62,320 nucleotides of DNA from Segatella paludivivens DSM 17968 = JCM 13650 (GTDB taxonomy: Bacteria; Bacteroidota; Bacteroidia; Bacteroidales; Bacteroidaceae): positions 1-62,320 of the forward strand of contig NZ_KB890633.1 in NCBI RefSeq assembly GCF_000373185.1. The letters run 5' to 3'. This document shows positions 9,445 through 18,756 of this stretch, piece after piece. Both the position numbers and the translations under genes were made by a program. Within the stretch, counting starts at the first letter, position 1. Each line of letters begins with the position of its first letter. The notes beneath the pieces are model-generated. The model did not search any database. It was not told the origin of the DNA and was given only the letters and a program-made list of their open reading frames with translations.

Positions 9445-10649
9445 ATATTAGTACACTTAACTGTTATTTGATATTCAATAACAGCTGGTTTTGCATTTAA
9501 ATTATTATCATATTCATCGGGACGCTGCAACATCACGTGTTTGCGTGGTGCATTCATCACAAGCAGATAATAACATTCTGGCTCTTCCACCAGTGAATAT
9601 TTCAAGTCGCATCCATTATCCTTTGACAATCTTTTCACCTTTATTTTAATATTGTTTGTCTTTAGTGGTTTTGCCAGTTTTATTGCATTGAATCCATATT
9701 CCTCTGGAGCTATGTTATTAGGAATACGATAAGTGTTTATGCTGACAGAATCCATCGGCGTGGAAAAGGTGCATGCATAAGGACGAGTCTCTTTATATGC
9801 ATGTCGGAAATCGAAGTTCAACAAGCGTGTATAACAATCAAACATTTCGTTATTAAACTGTTTTTGATTTAACTTGCAGAGGTGCATATATGTCAAGACA
9901 GGGTCTTCTCCTGTTTTTCCATCACGATATAGTTTGGCAATGAAATTCAATCCATGTTTTTCTGTCCAGTATTGCAACACATAAGGAGAATGATAGATAT
10001 TGTCTATTGAGAGGAAAGCCTTGTGAGTGAGTTTGCGGAAAGCTTGGAAATGATAATTCTCATCAGATACCCAATTAGGATTTACCTGCCACAGCATCCA
10101 CTGGCTGGTCATCTCCAGAAATCCGTTTCCTCCCCATATATCACTGATGCTGTCTGCGGGTATCTGAAGTTGGAAAGAATGCCCCAGTTCATGTGCCAGA
10201 CAATTCAACTTTTTATCTTGTATTCTATTTGGAGCCACCCATAGCGCACCTATGAAATTATCATAAGTGCCGCCATAGGCAGTTCCGTCTAGCGAATAGT
10301 TTATCATGACCATCATCTTGTATTTGTCGGCCTTACTTCCAGGTGAAGAAAAGCGCAATGAATCACGAAAGAATTGATAGAAACATTCTACTCGATTCTT
10401 AAGGTTCTCCATATCCACTTTCATTGGATGTCCATCAAGGTCTGGCGGATAAAGAGGATTGTCTCCGAATCCTTTCTCCCAGAAAAACACTAGATTGTCT
10501 GTCTGCACAGAATGCTTCCAGCACCATCTTTCATTTGGATTATCCAGATTGTATGCTTTCAGAGAATCTGGTATATATACAAGTTTTTGTGCTTGTATGC
10601 CAATACATGACATGAACAAGACAACAATACAGATGATGATTTTTCTCAT
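9435..10649 (-). CDS. Secreted DUF6055-like protein with HELGH motif (putative metallopeptidase)
   Basis: This is a 404-aa protein with a signal peptide ending near IGIQAQ (residue 21). It carries AHELGHSFQ with HELGH at 153-157, the HExxH zinc signature of gluzincin-like peptidases, preceded by GTYDNFIGALWVAP. It is a shorter paralogue of the next gene upstream and shares the segments FFWEKGFGDNP and LDKYKM/ADKYKM. I associate the family with DUF6055. Its third zinc ligand and its activity are not established by sequence alone. It is the last gene of the GH127-SusC-SusD operon, 2 bp after the 776-aa paralogue. In this setting it may cut, or bind, a glycoprotein backbone; that role is inferred. 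Confidence 0.8.
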   Translation of the reverse strand: MRKIIICIVVLFMSCIGIQAQKLVYIPDSLKAYNLDNPNERWCWKHSVQTDNLVFFWEKGFGDNPLYPPDLDGHPMKVDMENLKNRVECFYQFFRDSLRFSSPGSKADKYKMMVMINYSLDGTAYGGTYDNFIGALWVAPNRIQDKKLNCLAHELGHSFQLQIPADSISDIWGGNGFLEMTSQWMLWQVNPNWVSDENYHFQAFRKLTHKAFLSIDNIYHSPYVLQYWTEKHGLNFIAKLYRDGKTGEDPVLTYMHLCKLNQKQFNNEMFDCYTRLLNFDFRHAYKETRPYACTFSTPMDSVSINTYRIPNNIAPEEYGFNAIKLAKPLKTNNIKIKVKRLSKDNGCDLKYSLVEEPECYYLLVMNAPRKHVMLQRPDEYDNNLNAKPAVIEYQITVKCTNILK

Positions 10650-10651
10650 TA

Positions 10652-12982
10652 TCAGAAGTTCATTTGCAAGTCTATTACAGCCTTATACAGTTTACCATCT
10701 TTCATATACACCATGGTAGGACGTATTGTATAAGACTTACCCTTTATTGATGCTCCAGGCTTGTGACCATAAGCAAGACTATATCCTGTGAAATTGTATT
10801 CAAAATATACAGGACTCTCACCCCATTTACCAGCTGTTCCGTCTGCCATTATCCAGAAGCCAGTTCCATTAGCAGAATAAGCATAACTTATTGATCCATC
10901 AGGATTGGTATTGGCAATGGCTATCTTGCCCTCAGTAGGTCCGTCTGCCGTAACCTTTCCAGCAGCTAGAGTTGCAGCAGCTATTTCAGCAGGCTGAAGT
11001 TTGAATGCTTTTGCAATCTTACCCATATCACCATTGTTCAAAAGATTCATTGTGCCCAATACATAATCGGGTGATGAAGAATCAAGACTTGCAGAATGAG
11101 ACAATGTGATGCTTTCAGGTGAACCAGTTGGTATGGTAACGTTGCCCAACAAATCAGTATTGCTGAAGCTAACTTGATAAGGCCATTGTTCATCATTCGT
11201 CTCATCATCGTCCCAACCCTCTCTGTTGTAAGTAGAAGGAGCACCAAGTACAACAAGATAGAGTTTCTTTGTTCCTGTAGGTATACTGAAAGTAGCATCA
11301 CCAGAAGTAGCACTAAACATTTTTCCGTAATGGCTATTGTCGCTACCGTCTATTGCCACAAAACCATAACGATATCCAGCATTTGTGTTAGACTGCTTAT
11401 TATAGGTAGTTACATTTCCTTTAGACTTTCCGTCAGCATCAACAATCTCTCCAGCATCGCCAGAAGCAAGTGTAGAACCAATAGCAAGAGCATTGAAATG
11501 AGCCGTTACTTCCGTTCCTGCATCAGGAATGTTCAAAGGAATTAGATTGAAACCTGTTGTACCAGGGCAATTATCATAAGAAACCTGATAATATCCATTG
11601 CTGTTCTTAAATAATTTTGTACCATAATTAAGAGCTGCGTCAGTGACATATTTATGTACTGCATCGAAATCATAGTTTGCACAATGAGCAGCATAGTCAT
11701 ACATATCACTATAAAGAGTGTTCAGATTTCCACCACAATACAATCTGGTATATGTCTCAACAGGATCTTCTGGATATTTACTTTCTTTCCATATACGTGA
11801 GTATGCCTGTATGCCATATTTCTGAGTGTAATAATACTGGAACCAGTAGCTTGCATAGCGTTGCCACTCGTGATTGAAACGACGATTATGATTCTTCAGC
11901 CAAACCTGTACGTTTGCATCCTGAGTGAAAGCTTCCTGCGGATAATCCTGGAAAGACTGCCATTGGGCGCATTGCTCCCAGAAAGCACATCCACCAGAAC
12001 CGTCTTGCCCGAATCCATAACGGAATCCAACAGGAACAATTCCATTACTCATGGCTTGAGCCTCACCAGTGAAGAGCTTGTCGGCTGAAACTTGGAATTG
12101 GAAACTGTGTCCAATCTCGTGACCGATTGTAGAACCTACCGGTTTACATGTAGATGGATTTACCCACAATGCACCTATAGTATTATCATATCCAGATCCA
12201 GTAGCAAGCCATTCTGTCTGATAAAGCAAGTAGATTTCCATTTTATATTTATCAAGCACAGATTTACCTTGACCTGTTGTTGTCATACCAAGCTTCTCTA
12301 CATTTGTTTTATAGAAGTTCTCTGCCTTAGCCAACAAGTCGTCTACGTCTACACGCAGAGCTTCTGGTACAGTTTCGGCATTAGGATTGTCACCAAATTC
12401 AGGAGCCCAGAATACAAAGAAGTGTTCACTTGACTTGTGTCGCCACCATGACCATTTTGCATCAGAACGCAACATGCCTTCAGGTCCTTTTTCAAAGCCC
12501 TCGTTCCATGTTCCCGGACAATAGTATTTTGCATAATCAGGGATCTTTGATATATCCATTATATGTACTGCATCAGGATTGGCATTCTGATGAATTGTGA
12601 TCTGTGAAAGTTTATCACCACATTTTATGGTTATTGTTGCTTCACGATATGTATCATTATCATTCTTCGTTAAGAGTATAGGCATTTTATTGTCTCCTGC
12701 ACTACCAGAAGGACAAGTCAGTTTTATCCAACTTATCTGAGTGTTTGCAGCCCTGCTTGTAACATCATCAACAGTTGCAGTCCAACTGCTGTTGGCATTG
12801 AAAGAAACAGAAGACTCCACTTCATCCCAATCAACGGTCTTTGGCATTTCGTTTTCGCTTATTGCTATATTACCTATAACAACATCGTTACTATCAGTAC
12901 ATGCCGATATGAATCCCGTAATCAAGAGCAGGAGAACCCTTAGGGCACTCCTGCTTATTATTGAATAATTATTATTATCCAT
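10652..12982 (-). CDS. BACON - DUF6055-like (HEIGH) - DUF4859-like surface lipoprotein
   Basis: This is a 776-aa lipoprotein; Cys28 in FISAC is the likely lipidated residue. After it comes a BACON-like beta domain (about 45-133, containing SSWTATV and TITIHQN), which in this phylum is often linked to carbohydrate or mucin binding. The central domain is homologous to the 404-aa neighbour and has HEIGH at 288-292 within GSTIGHEIGHSFQFQ. The C-terminal part (about 640-776) resembles the DUF4859 module found twice in the next upstream gene. It is co-transcribed with the SusC/SusD pair, 11 bp after the DUF4859 gene. It is probably displayed on the cell surface as a putative zinc peptidase or glycoprotein-binding protein. 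The HExxH motif is seen directly; proteolysis is inferred. Confidence 0.85.
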   Translation of the reverse strand: MDNNNYSIISRSALRVLLLLITGFISACTDSNDVVIGNIAISENEMPKTVDWDEVESSVSFNANSSWTATVDDVTSRAANTQISWIKLTCPSGSAGDNKMPILLTKNDNDTYREATITIKCGDKLSQITIHQNANPDAVHIMDISKIPDYAKYYCPGTWNEGFEKGPEGMLRSDAKWSWWRHKSSEHFFVFWAPEFGDNPNAETVPEALRVDVDDLLAKAENFYKTNVEKLGMTTTGQGKSVLDKYKMEIYLLYQTEWLATGSGYDNTIGALWVNPSTCKPVGSTIGHEIGHSFQFQVSADKLFTGEAQAMSNGIVPVGFRYGFGQDGSGGCAFWEQCAQWQSFQDYPQEAFTQDANVQVWLKNHNRRFNHEWQRYASYWFQYYYTQKYGIQAYSRIWKESKYPEDPVETYTRLYCGGNLNTLYSDMYDYAAHCANYDFDAVHKYVTDAALNYGTKLFKNSNGYYQVSYDNCPGTTGFNLIPLNIPDAGTEVTAHFNALAIGSTLASGDAGEIVDADGKSKGNVTTYNKQSNTNAGYRYGFVAIDGSDNSHYGKMFSATSGDATFSIPTGTKKLYLVVLGAPSTYNREGWDDDETNDEQWPYQVSFSNTDLLGNVTIPTGSPESITLSHSASLDSSSPDYVLGTMNLLNNGDMGKIAKAFKLQPAEIAAATLAAGKVTADGPTEGKIAIANTNPDGSISYAYSANGTGFWIMADGTAGKWGESPVYFEYNFTGYSLAYGHKPGASIKGKSYTIRPTMVYMKDGKLYKAVIDLQMNF

Positions 12983-12993
12983 TGTAGATAGGG

Positions 12994-13983
12994 TTATTCA
13001 GCTGTAACATTACAAACGAATTCTATAAATTTGCTATTATCTGTCTTACTTACATAGACAAAATGTAGCTTAATCTTTGTTCCTGCTGCAACACCTGGTG
13101 CTCTACCTATTCCTACAGTACCATCATGAGTCTCTACGAAATAACTAAATCCGGTTTTACCCCATGATGTAACCTTTCCTGATCCATCAAGCCAATAGCC
13201 AATTCCATTTGCAGTATAGGTAGATGTAGTATCCCATTTGCCTTCATCGTCGGCCATATACATTGCTATGTCACCTTTTGAATCTTGCACAACAGAATTA
13301 AAGTCAGATGCAGTCATACCAAGACATTTTTGAATCGCATCTGAATAATCGGCAAACTTAACTTCATAAGAACTATAATCACCAGTAGGAATCGTTATTG
13401 TAGGCATAATAAGTCCAGGGTCTGTAACAGATATCAGAACGCTCAGCCTCACATATTGGTCATAGTCTTTGCCATTGTTTATAGCAAAACCTACATTGTC
13501 AGAAAAAGACACACCTGCTGAAGAGTTTTCAGGCACTCCAACTATTATAGACTTTGATGCTTTATCAAGTTCTATATATCCGGCTGCGTCAGATTCTTTA
13601 CTCACAATCTGTCCCGACTTGTTATAGTACCAACCAGTTGTACCTTTAGTGGTAGCGGTCTTATCCCATATTCCACGAGAAGTATTGATATTGTAGAATA
13701 CAACTTTGCCAGTTTCAAGTCCTGCAATCATATCGTCTACAGTCATACCTAACTTTGTCTGGATAGTTTCGGCATAATCTTTAAGATTTATTGTTTTAAG
13801 AGCTACATGCCCCTTGCGAAATTCAGCAGTAGTGCTGATATTGGCACTTGCGTCAGTTCGCAGATAAGGAGCCTCATTCTCTGTATATACATGCTTTTCT
13901 ACAGCATCTTCAGGGTCTGTGCTACAAGCGCTTAATCCTAACGCCATGCAAACCGCCGCTATATATAATATATTCTTTTTCAT
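12994..13983 (-). CDS. Lipoprotein with two DUF4859-like modules
   Basis: This is a 329-aa lipoprotein with Cys20 after LGLSA. Two homologous modules follow (about 62-195 and 203-329). Each begins with a Y-x-x-x-I-Q-x-x-L-G-M-T segment (ETIQTKLGMTVDD, DAIQKCLGMTASD) and contains a G-x-W-D and a GYWL or GWYY pattern. The C-terminus of the adjacent 776-aa lipoprotein carries a third copy. It occupies the slot directly after SusD, where surface glycan-binding proteins usually lie, so a role in binding the substrate at the surface is likely. The family name DUF4859 is from memory and should be confirmed by profile search. Confidence 0.8.
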   Translation of the reverse strand: MKKNILYIAAVCMALGLSACSTDPEDAVEKHVYTENEAPYLRTDASANISTTAEFRKGHVALKTINLKDYAETIQTKLGMTVDDMIAGLETGKVVFYNINTSRGIWDKTATTKGTTGWYYNKSGQIVSKESDAAGYIELDKASKSIIVGVPENSSAGVSFSDNVGFAINNGKDYDQYVRLSVLISVTDPGLIMPTITIPTGDYSSYEVKFADYSDAIQKCLGMTASDFNSVVQDSKGDIAMYMADDEGKWDTTSTYTANGIGYWLDGSGKVTSWGKTGFSYFVETHDGTVGIGRAPGVAAGTKIKLHFVYVSKTDNSKFIEFVCNVTAE

Positions 13984-14022
13984 AAGAAATTATAAGTTTA
14001 AAGGTTTTATTATTCTACCTAT

Positions 14023-15684
14023 TTATTTACCTGTAGTAGATCCATAGCCAGGATTCTGCTTTAGTTTTGGATTGCCGTCCATAGCACTCTTTGGTATTGG
14101 GAACAGGTCACCATTTCTATCTGTTACAGCATCCTTACAGAACCATGATTTGCCATTGTAGACATTCATGTTAGTACCCTTGATATTAAAGCGAATAAGT
14201 TCATCGCGGCGATGTGCCTCACAAACAAACTCCTTAGCATATTCATCAAGTAGTCCACCAAATTCTATATCAGCACCACCTTCATTTGTTATAATCCATT
14301 TATCTTCACCCCCAAGAGTTCCTTGGTTCTCTCTGTGACCGTAGTTGTAGTTACTGCCACCTTTGAGTTGTGCCACTGTTATTGTAGCTTTGCTCGGATC
14401 AGATTTAAAGTTACGTGCACGAACCTTTGTTACAAGGTCAGCAGCAGTTTGTTCATCTTGTCCTAGACGCAACAAGCATTCAGCTTTCATCATGTAAGCA
14501 TCTGCCAAACGGAAATATGGCACGTCATCATAACTCGTTCCGAAATCACCACTCTTAATTTCATACTTAATAAGTCTGTAGCTTTCAAAAGGATAACAAC
14601 CAGGATTGTCAATACTGTGAAGTTCCTTTGTATATATCAATGGTTCGCCATCTGCAGTTATAGCAGTTCCGTCCATTGCATATTGCTGACCACCAGTCCA
14701 AGTATTGTCCATACGGGTATCTCCCGTCTCATAAGTATCAAGGAACTGAGGGAATACGATACCACCACCAGTAGCCCAACCAGAGAAGTTCCAACGTGCT
14801 CTACCAGCATTATGTATCCATAAGTTTGCCATGTAGTTACCACCTGCATATTTGTTTTCCAATGGAATACCAAATATTATTTCAGGAGAAGTAGAAATAT
14901 CTTCTTTGAAATTATCGCTATAGTTTGGTGCCAATGAGAAAGGACCAGCAATCACCTTATTTACTTCATCAAGAGATTTGCTATACCATGTTTTATCTGT
15001 ATCATCCTTAAACCATGCATTATGGTTAAGATAGAGTTTGGCTAGCAACATGTGAGCTGCATACTTGTTGATTTTACCCATTTCTATCTTACTTGGGCAT
15101 TTCTCTGCAACAGCATTCAATTCACTTGCTATCCAATTATATACAACTTTTGGATCAGCCTGTTCTGGAGTCCATCCAGCTTCGTGAACATAGGTTGTAT
15201 CAAGCGGAATGTTTCTATAAAGATCTAACAGGTTGTAATAGTATAACGCACGATATGCGCGAACTTGTGCTACAATATCTTCATTTGATGCGATAGCTTT
15301 GTTTGCTAGAATTTTATTACATGCATTCACTCCAGCATAGTTATTCTCCCAGTTTACCTGGAAAAAGCCTATCTTAGAATTAAGCTGATGCTTATGCATT
15401 GAAACATAAAGGTCGCCCCATCCTATACCAATACGTGAAGGAACTCCCCAAACGTCAGAACTCATGTCCATGATATCCGACATACCAAACCATCCCCAAT
15501 AAACATCTCTAAGACTGCTATAAACAGGGGCAATAGTATGTTCAAGTTCTGTTTCTGAAAATTCATGCTGTTCAGACGAAATAGTATCATATAATGTTTC
15601 GTCTAGATCTGTACATCCAACCATTGATAGCCCACAAGCTGCAATCATGGCAGACATAAATATCTTATTTATTTGTTTATTCAT
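14023..15684 (-). CDS. SusD/RagB family surface lipoprotein
   Basis: This is a 553-aa SusD-like protein. It has a lipoprotein signal (Cys24 in MVGCTD) and typical SusD features: an early YSSLRDVYWG helix, KIDAxRAYxY-like segment VAQVRAYRALYYYNLLDLY (about 130-150), LRLAEVLL-like FRLADAYMMKAECLLRLG (about 385-405) and the closing FPIPKSAMDGNPKLKQNPGY. SusD proteins cap their SusC porin and capture glycan. The gene starts 18 bp after the SusC stop, so the pair is translated from one mRNA. It belongs to the arabinoside locus. Confidence 0.95.
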   Translation of the reverse strand: MNKQINKIFMSAMIAACGLSMVGCTDLDETLYDTISSEQHEFSETELEHTIAPVYSSLRDVYWGWFGMSDIMDMSSDVWGVPSRIGIGWGDLYVSMHKHQLNSKIGFFQVNWENNYAGVNACNKILANKAIASNEDIVAQVRAYRALYYYNLLDLYRNIPLDTTYVHEAGWTPEQADPKVVYNWIASELNAVAEKCPSKIEMGKINKYAAHMLLAKLYLNHNAWFKDDTDKTWYSKSLDEVNKVIAGPFSLAPNYSDNFKEDISTSPEIIFGIPLENKYAGGNYMANLWIHNAGRARWNFSGWATGGGIVFPQFLDTYETGDTRMDNTWTGGQQYAMDGTAITADGEPLIYTKELHSIDNPGCYPFESYRLIKYEIKSGDFGTSYDDVPYFRLADAYMMKAECLLRLGQDEQTAADLVTKVRARNFKSDPSKATITVAQLKGGSNYNYGHRENQGTLGGEDKWIITNEGGADIEFGGLLDEYAKEFVCEAHRRDELIRFNIKGTNMNVYNGKSWFCKDAVTDRNGDLFPIPKSAMDGNPKLKQNPGYGSTTGK

Positions 15685-15702
15685 GACTTTATGCTTTAAA
15701 TA

Positions 15703-18700
15703 TTAGAATGTGAATTTTGCGCCCAAAGTGAACGTACGTATTGATGGATATTTATCACGCCAGTCAATACCTGAACTCAAAGGATCGGTATTAGACAATT
15801 CTGGGTCGAGTCCCTTATAACCTGTTATTGTAAACAAATTGCTACCTGACAAATATACATAGATATTCTTTGCATACTTATCTGACTTCAAAGGAACAGT
15901 ATATCCGAGCGTAAGATTAGAAAGTTTTACATAGTTTCCGTTTTCAAGATAATAGCTCACAAAAGTCTGCTTCTGTGCTCTTGACAAAACATAATCTCCA
16001 TATTGCTTATCAGCTGCTGATTTAAGGTGATTGTAGACAACGGCATTGTTCTCATAATAAGCACGTGCCTCATTCAATATTTTAGCTCCAAACTGACCAG
16101 TAAACTGCATATTCAAGTCAAATCCTTTATAGCTGAACGAGTTGTTCCATCCCAGATTAACCTTAGGAATCGCATTACCTAGGTATTGATGATACTTGTC
16201 ATCCGTAAGCATATTATCATTAAACTCTTCGGCTTTTCCTGTTTCTTTGTTTTCAATCATCCAGAGTCCATTTTCAGAAACTCCTACGCTCTTCATACCA
16301 TACCACTGTCCTAATGGTTTACCAACTTCAAGACGTTGTGTTGTCAAAGATATAGGCTCGCCAAGACCAGCCATATCATGCTGATTTGCAGTCTGATAAA
16401 GATCGTTTGAGAGACTTATTAGTTTTATTTCATTATATGCAGCCGTTACAGTTGTTCTCCATTCAAAGTCTTTCGTGCGAACAGGTACAGCATTTACTGC
16501 AATTTCAATACCCATATTACGCATCTTTCCTACATTTGCTAAAGTAGTATTATAGAGGTTTGGAGGGCATGGAACATCATACGACCACAACATACCAGAA
16601 GTATTCTTGTGATACATATCAATAGTTCCAGACAAACGATCATTCAATACACTCCAGTCAATACCGACATTAAACTCAGTACTCTTTTCCCATTTCAAAT
16701 TAGGATTAGGATTAGAAACAACATTTAGTCCCTGATACCATGTACCATTATCATAGTAGTAAGGATCGCCTAGTTTCCATTGTGTCAATGATTGATAAGA
16801 GTCACTAGGAATAACACCCGTCACACCAAATCCAGCACGTATCTTAAGGTTGTTAATCCATGTAAGTGATTTCATGAAACTCTCGTTACTGATTGTCCAA
16901 CCAAGTGATGCAGAAGGGAATGTACCCCATTTGTTATTGGCTCCGAATTTTGAAGAACCCTCACGGCGAACACTTACAAGAACATTGTATTTATCTGCAT
17001 ATCCATAGCTTATACGTCCAAAGAAACCAACAAGGGTATTATCACTCTTATAACTTCCCATTCCAGCCTTACCATCTTTTAGGAATCCACCTACTCCAAT
17101 ATTATTATCCTGGTAGAAGTCGCTCATAAAGTTAGTATTATTGGCATTGAATCCTTCGTATTCGTTATATTGATAGCTGTATCCAGCAAGAGCCTCTATG
17201 CGGTGATTGCCAAACTGATGCTTGTATGTAGAGGTCAATTCCAGATTGTCACTCTTTCCATACGAGTAACTCTGATAGGCATAACCTGTGTGATAGTTTA
17301 CAACCTGATCATAATACTTTGAAGTGTAATATCCCTTATCATGACCATTGTCACGATCTGTCGAAAGCATTAGGTTGGTTTGCCATCCCTTTATTGGTTC
17401 AAAGGTAAGGTTACCTACCATTCGTGTGTTTTCAGTTTTATACTCACCCTTATGCTCATTTAGCAATTCAACAGGATTCATATAGTAGTTTATTGCCATA
17501 TTCTCATAATAGCTTCCATCCTGATTATAGATTGGCTCGGTAGGATTACGCATGATAGCTTGACGGTATATCTGTGTTGCAGCAGCATCAACTGGTCCAT
17601 TCTCATGCCAACGTTTCATGATATTGAAAGAAATTTTCATCATATCATTCATGAACCAGTGAGATAAACCTCCATTGAAGCGCATCTCATTAGAATATGT
17701 CTTTATAATCACACCCTGCTGATCACGATAAGTGAAGTCTGCATTATACGTTGTACTCTTGTCGCCACCGCTAATCATGATATTATGATTATGTGTAAAT
17801 GCAGTACGTGTCACAGCATCAAGCCAGTCTGTATCATATCCCTTATCATTAAATTGTGTAAGACCGTTACGGACATCAGTTCCGTCCATCATATCAAGCT
17901 TTTTGCCGAACGAAGACAAAGACATATAACCACTGTAATTAACAGTAGTGGCTACGTCACGTTTACCACTCTTTGTTGTGATGATAATCACACCAGCAGC
18001 ACCACGTGTTCCGTATATAGCAGCCGCTGATGCGTCTTTCAATACATCAACACTCGCAATATCTTCAGGTGCAACAGTACTAAGACTGCCCTCTATTCCA
18101 TCAACGAGAACCAATGGAGTGCTGCCTCCACTAAGAGAGATGATACCACGAAGGCGAATGCTTGATGCTACGCTTGGGTCACCACTACCATTGGCTATGG
18201 TAAGACCAGCAACTTTACCTTTAATCAAATCGCCAGCATCTTTTATATTTCCCTTTGAGAAATCTTCTGATTTAATGCTTGTTATTGCTGATGTTATGTC
18301 ACCTTTCTTTTGAGTACCATAACCGATGACAACAACTTCGCTAATAGATTTAAGATCTTCTTTAAGAGTTATCTTGCCACCTTTTGTCGTTTCCTGAGTT
18401 ATATAACCCACATAAGAGATAATAACAACACTACCTCTCTTTATATTGAGAGTATAGTCTCCGTTAATGTCGGTAACAGTACCGTTGGAACTGCTGCCTT
18501 TTTCAACAACGCTAGCGCCGATGATAGGTTCACCATTAGCGTCCAATACTGAACCTTTGATAACTGTCGTGTTTTGTTGGACAATAGTCGGAGAAGGATT
18601 TCCTGATGACTCTTGTGATGCCATTACAGGAATTGCTGTTCCCGTAGACAAAAGTAAACACGCAGAGGCTTTTATAAATGCATTACTATGCATGAAGCCA

Positions 18701-18723
18701 TTTGAGAATAGTGTTTTCTTCAT
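15703..18723 (-). CDS. SusC/RagA TonB-dependent outer-membrane transporter (arabinoside locus)
   Basis: This is a 1006-aa TonB-linked transporter. It has a signal sequence (about 1-36), a carboxypeptidase-regulatory-like domain (about 52-125, IKGSVLDANGEPIIGAS), a TonB-box-like segment EVVVIGYGTQKKGD, a plug domain (about 140-250, with RGAAGVIIITTKSG) and a beta-barrel ending in FTLGAKFTF. Together with the SusD encoded next it forms the pedal-bin complex that imports oligosaccharides with TonB energy. It is preceded 33 bp upstream by the GH127 gene, placing the enzyme first in the operon. That order is unusual because SusC is usually the first gene. Confidence 0.95.
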   Translation of the reverse strand: MKKTLFSNGFMHSNAFIKASACLLLSTGTAIPVMASQESSGNPSPTIVQQNTTVIKGSVLDANGEPIIGASVVEKGSSSNGTVTDINGDYTLNIKRGSVVIISYVGYITQETTKGGKITLKEDLKSISEVVVIGYGTQKKGDITSAITSIKSEDFSKGNIKDAGDLIKGKVAGLTIANGSGDPSVASSIRLRGIISLSGGSTPLVLVDGIEGSLSTVAPEDIASVDVLKDASAAAIYGTRGAAGVIIITTKSGKRDVATTVNYSGYMSLSSFGKKLDMMDGTDVRNGLTQFNDKGYDTDWLDAVTRTAFTHNHNIMISGGDKSTTYNADFTYRDQQGVIIKTYSNEMRFNGGLSHWFMNDMMKISFNIMKRWHENGPVDAAATQIYRQAIMRNPTEPIYNQDGSYYENMAINYYMNPVELLNEHKGEYKTENTRMVGNLTFEPIKGWQTNLMLSTDRDNGHDKGYYTSKYYDQVVNYHTGYAYQSYSYGKSDNLELTSTYKHQFGNHRIEALAGYSYQYNEYEGFNANNTNFMSDFYQDNNIGVGGFLKDGKAGMGSYKSDNTLVGFFGRISYGYADKYNVLVSVRREGSSKFGANNKWGTFPSASLGWTISNESFMKSLTWINNLKIRAGFGVTGVIPSDSYQSLTQWKLGDPYYYDNGTWYQGLNVVSNPNPNLKWEKSTEFNVGIDWSVLNDRLSGTIDMYHKNTSGMLWSYDVPCPPNLYNTTLANVGKMRNMGIEIAVNAVPVRTKDFEWRTTVTAAYNEIKLISLSNDLYQTANQHDMAGLGEPISLTTQRLEVGKPLGQWYGMKSVGVSENGLWMIENKETGKAEEFNDNMLTDDKYHQYLGNAIPKVNLGWNNSFSYKGFDLNMQFTGQFGAKILNEARAYYENNAVVYNHLKSAADKQYGDYVLSRAQKQTFVSYYLENGNYVKLSNLTLGYTVPLKSDKYAKNIYVYLSGSNLFTITGYKGLDPELSNTDPLSSGIDWRDKYPSIRTFTLGAKFTF

Positions 18724-18756
18724 GATTGACTCTTTTTGTTTTGAGGTTTGATATTA

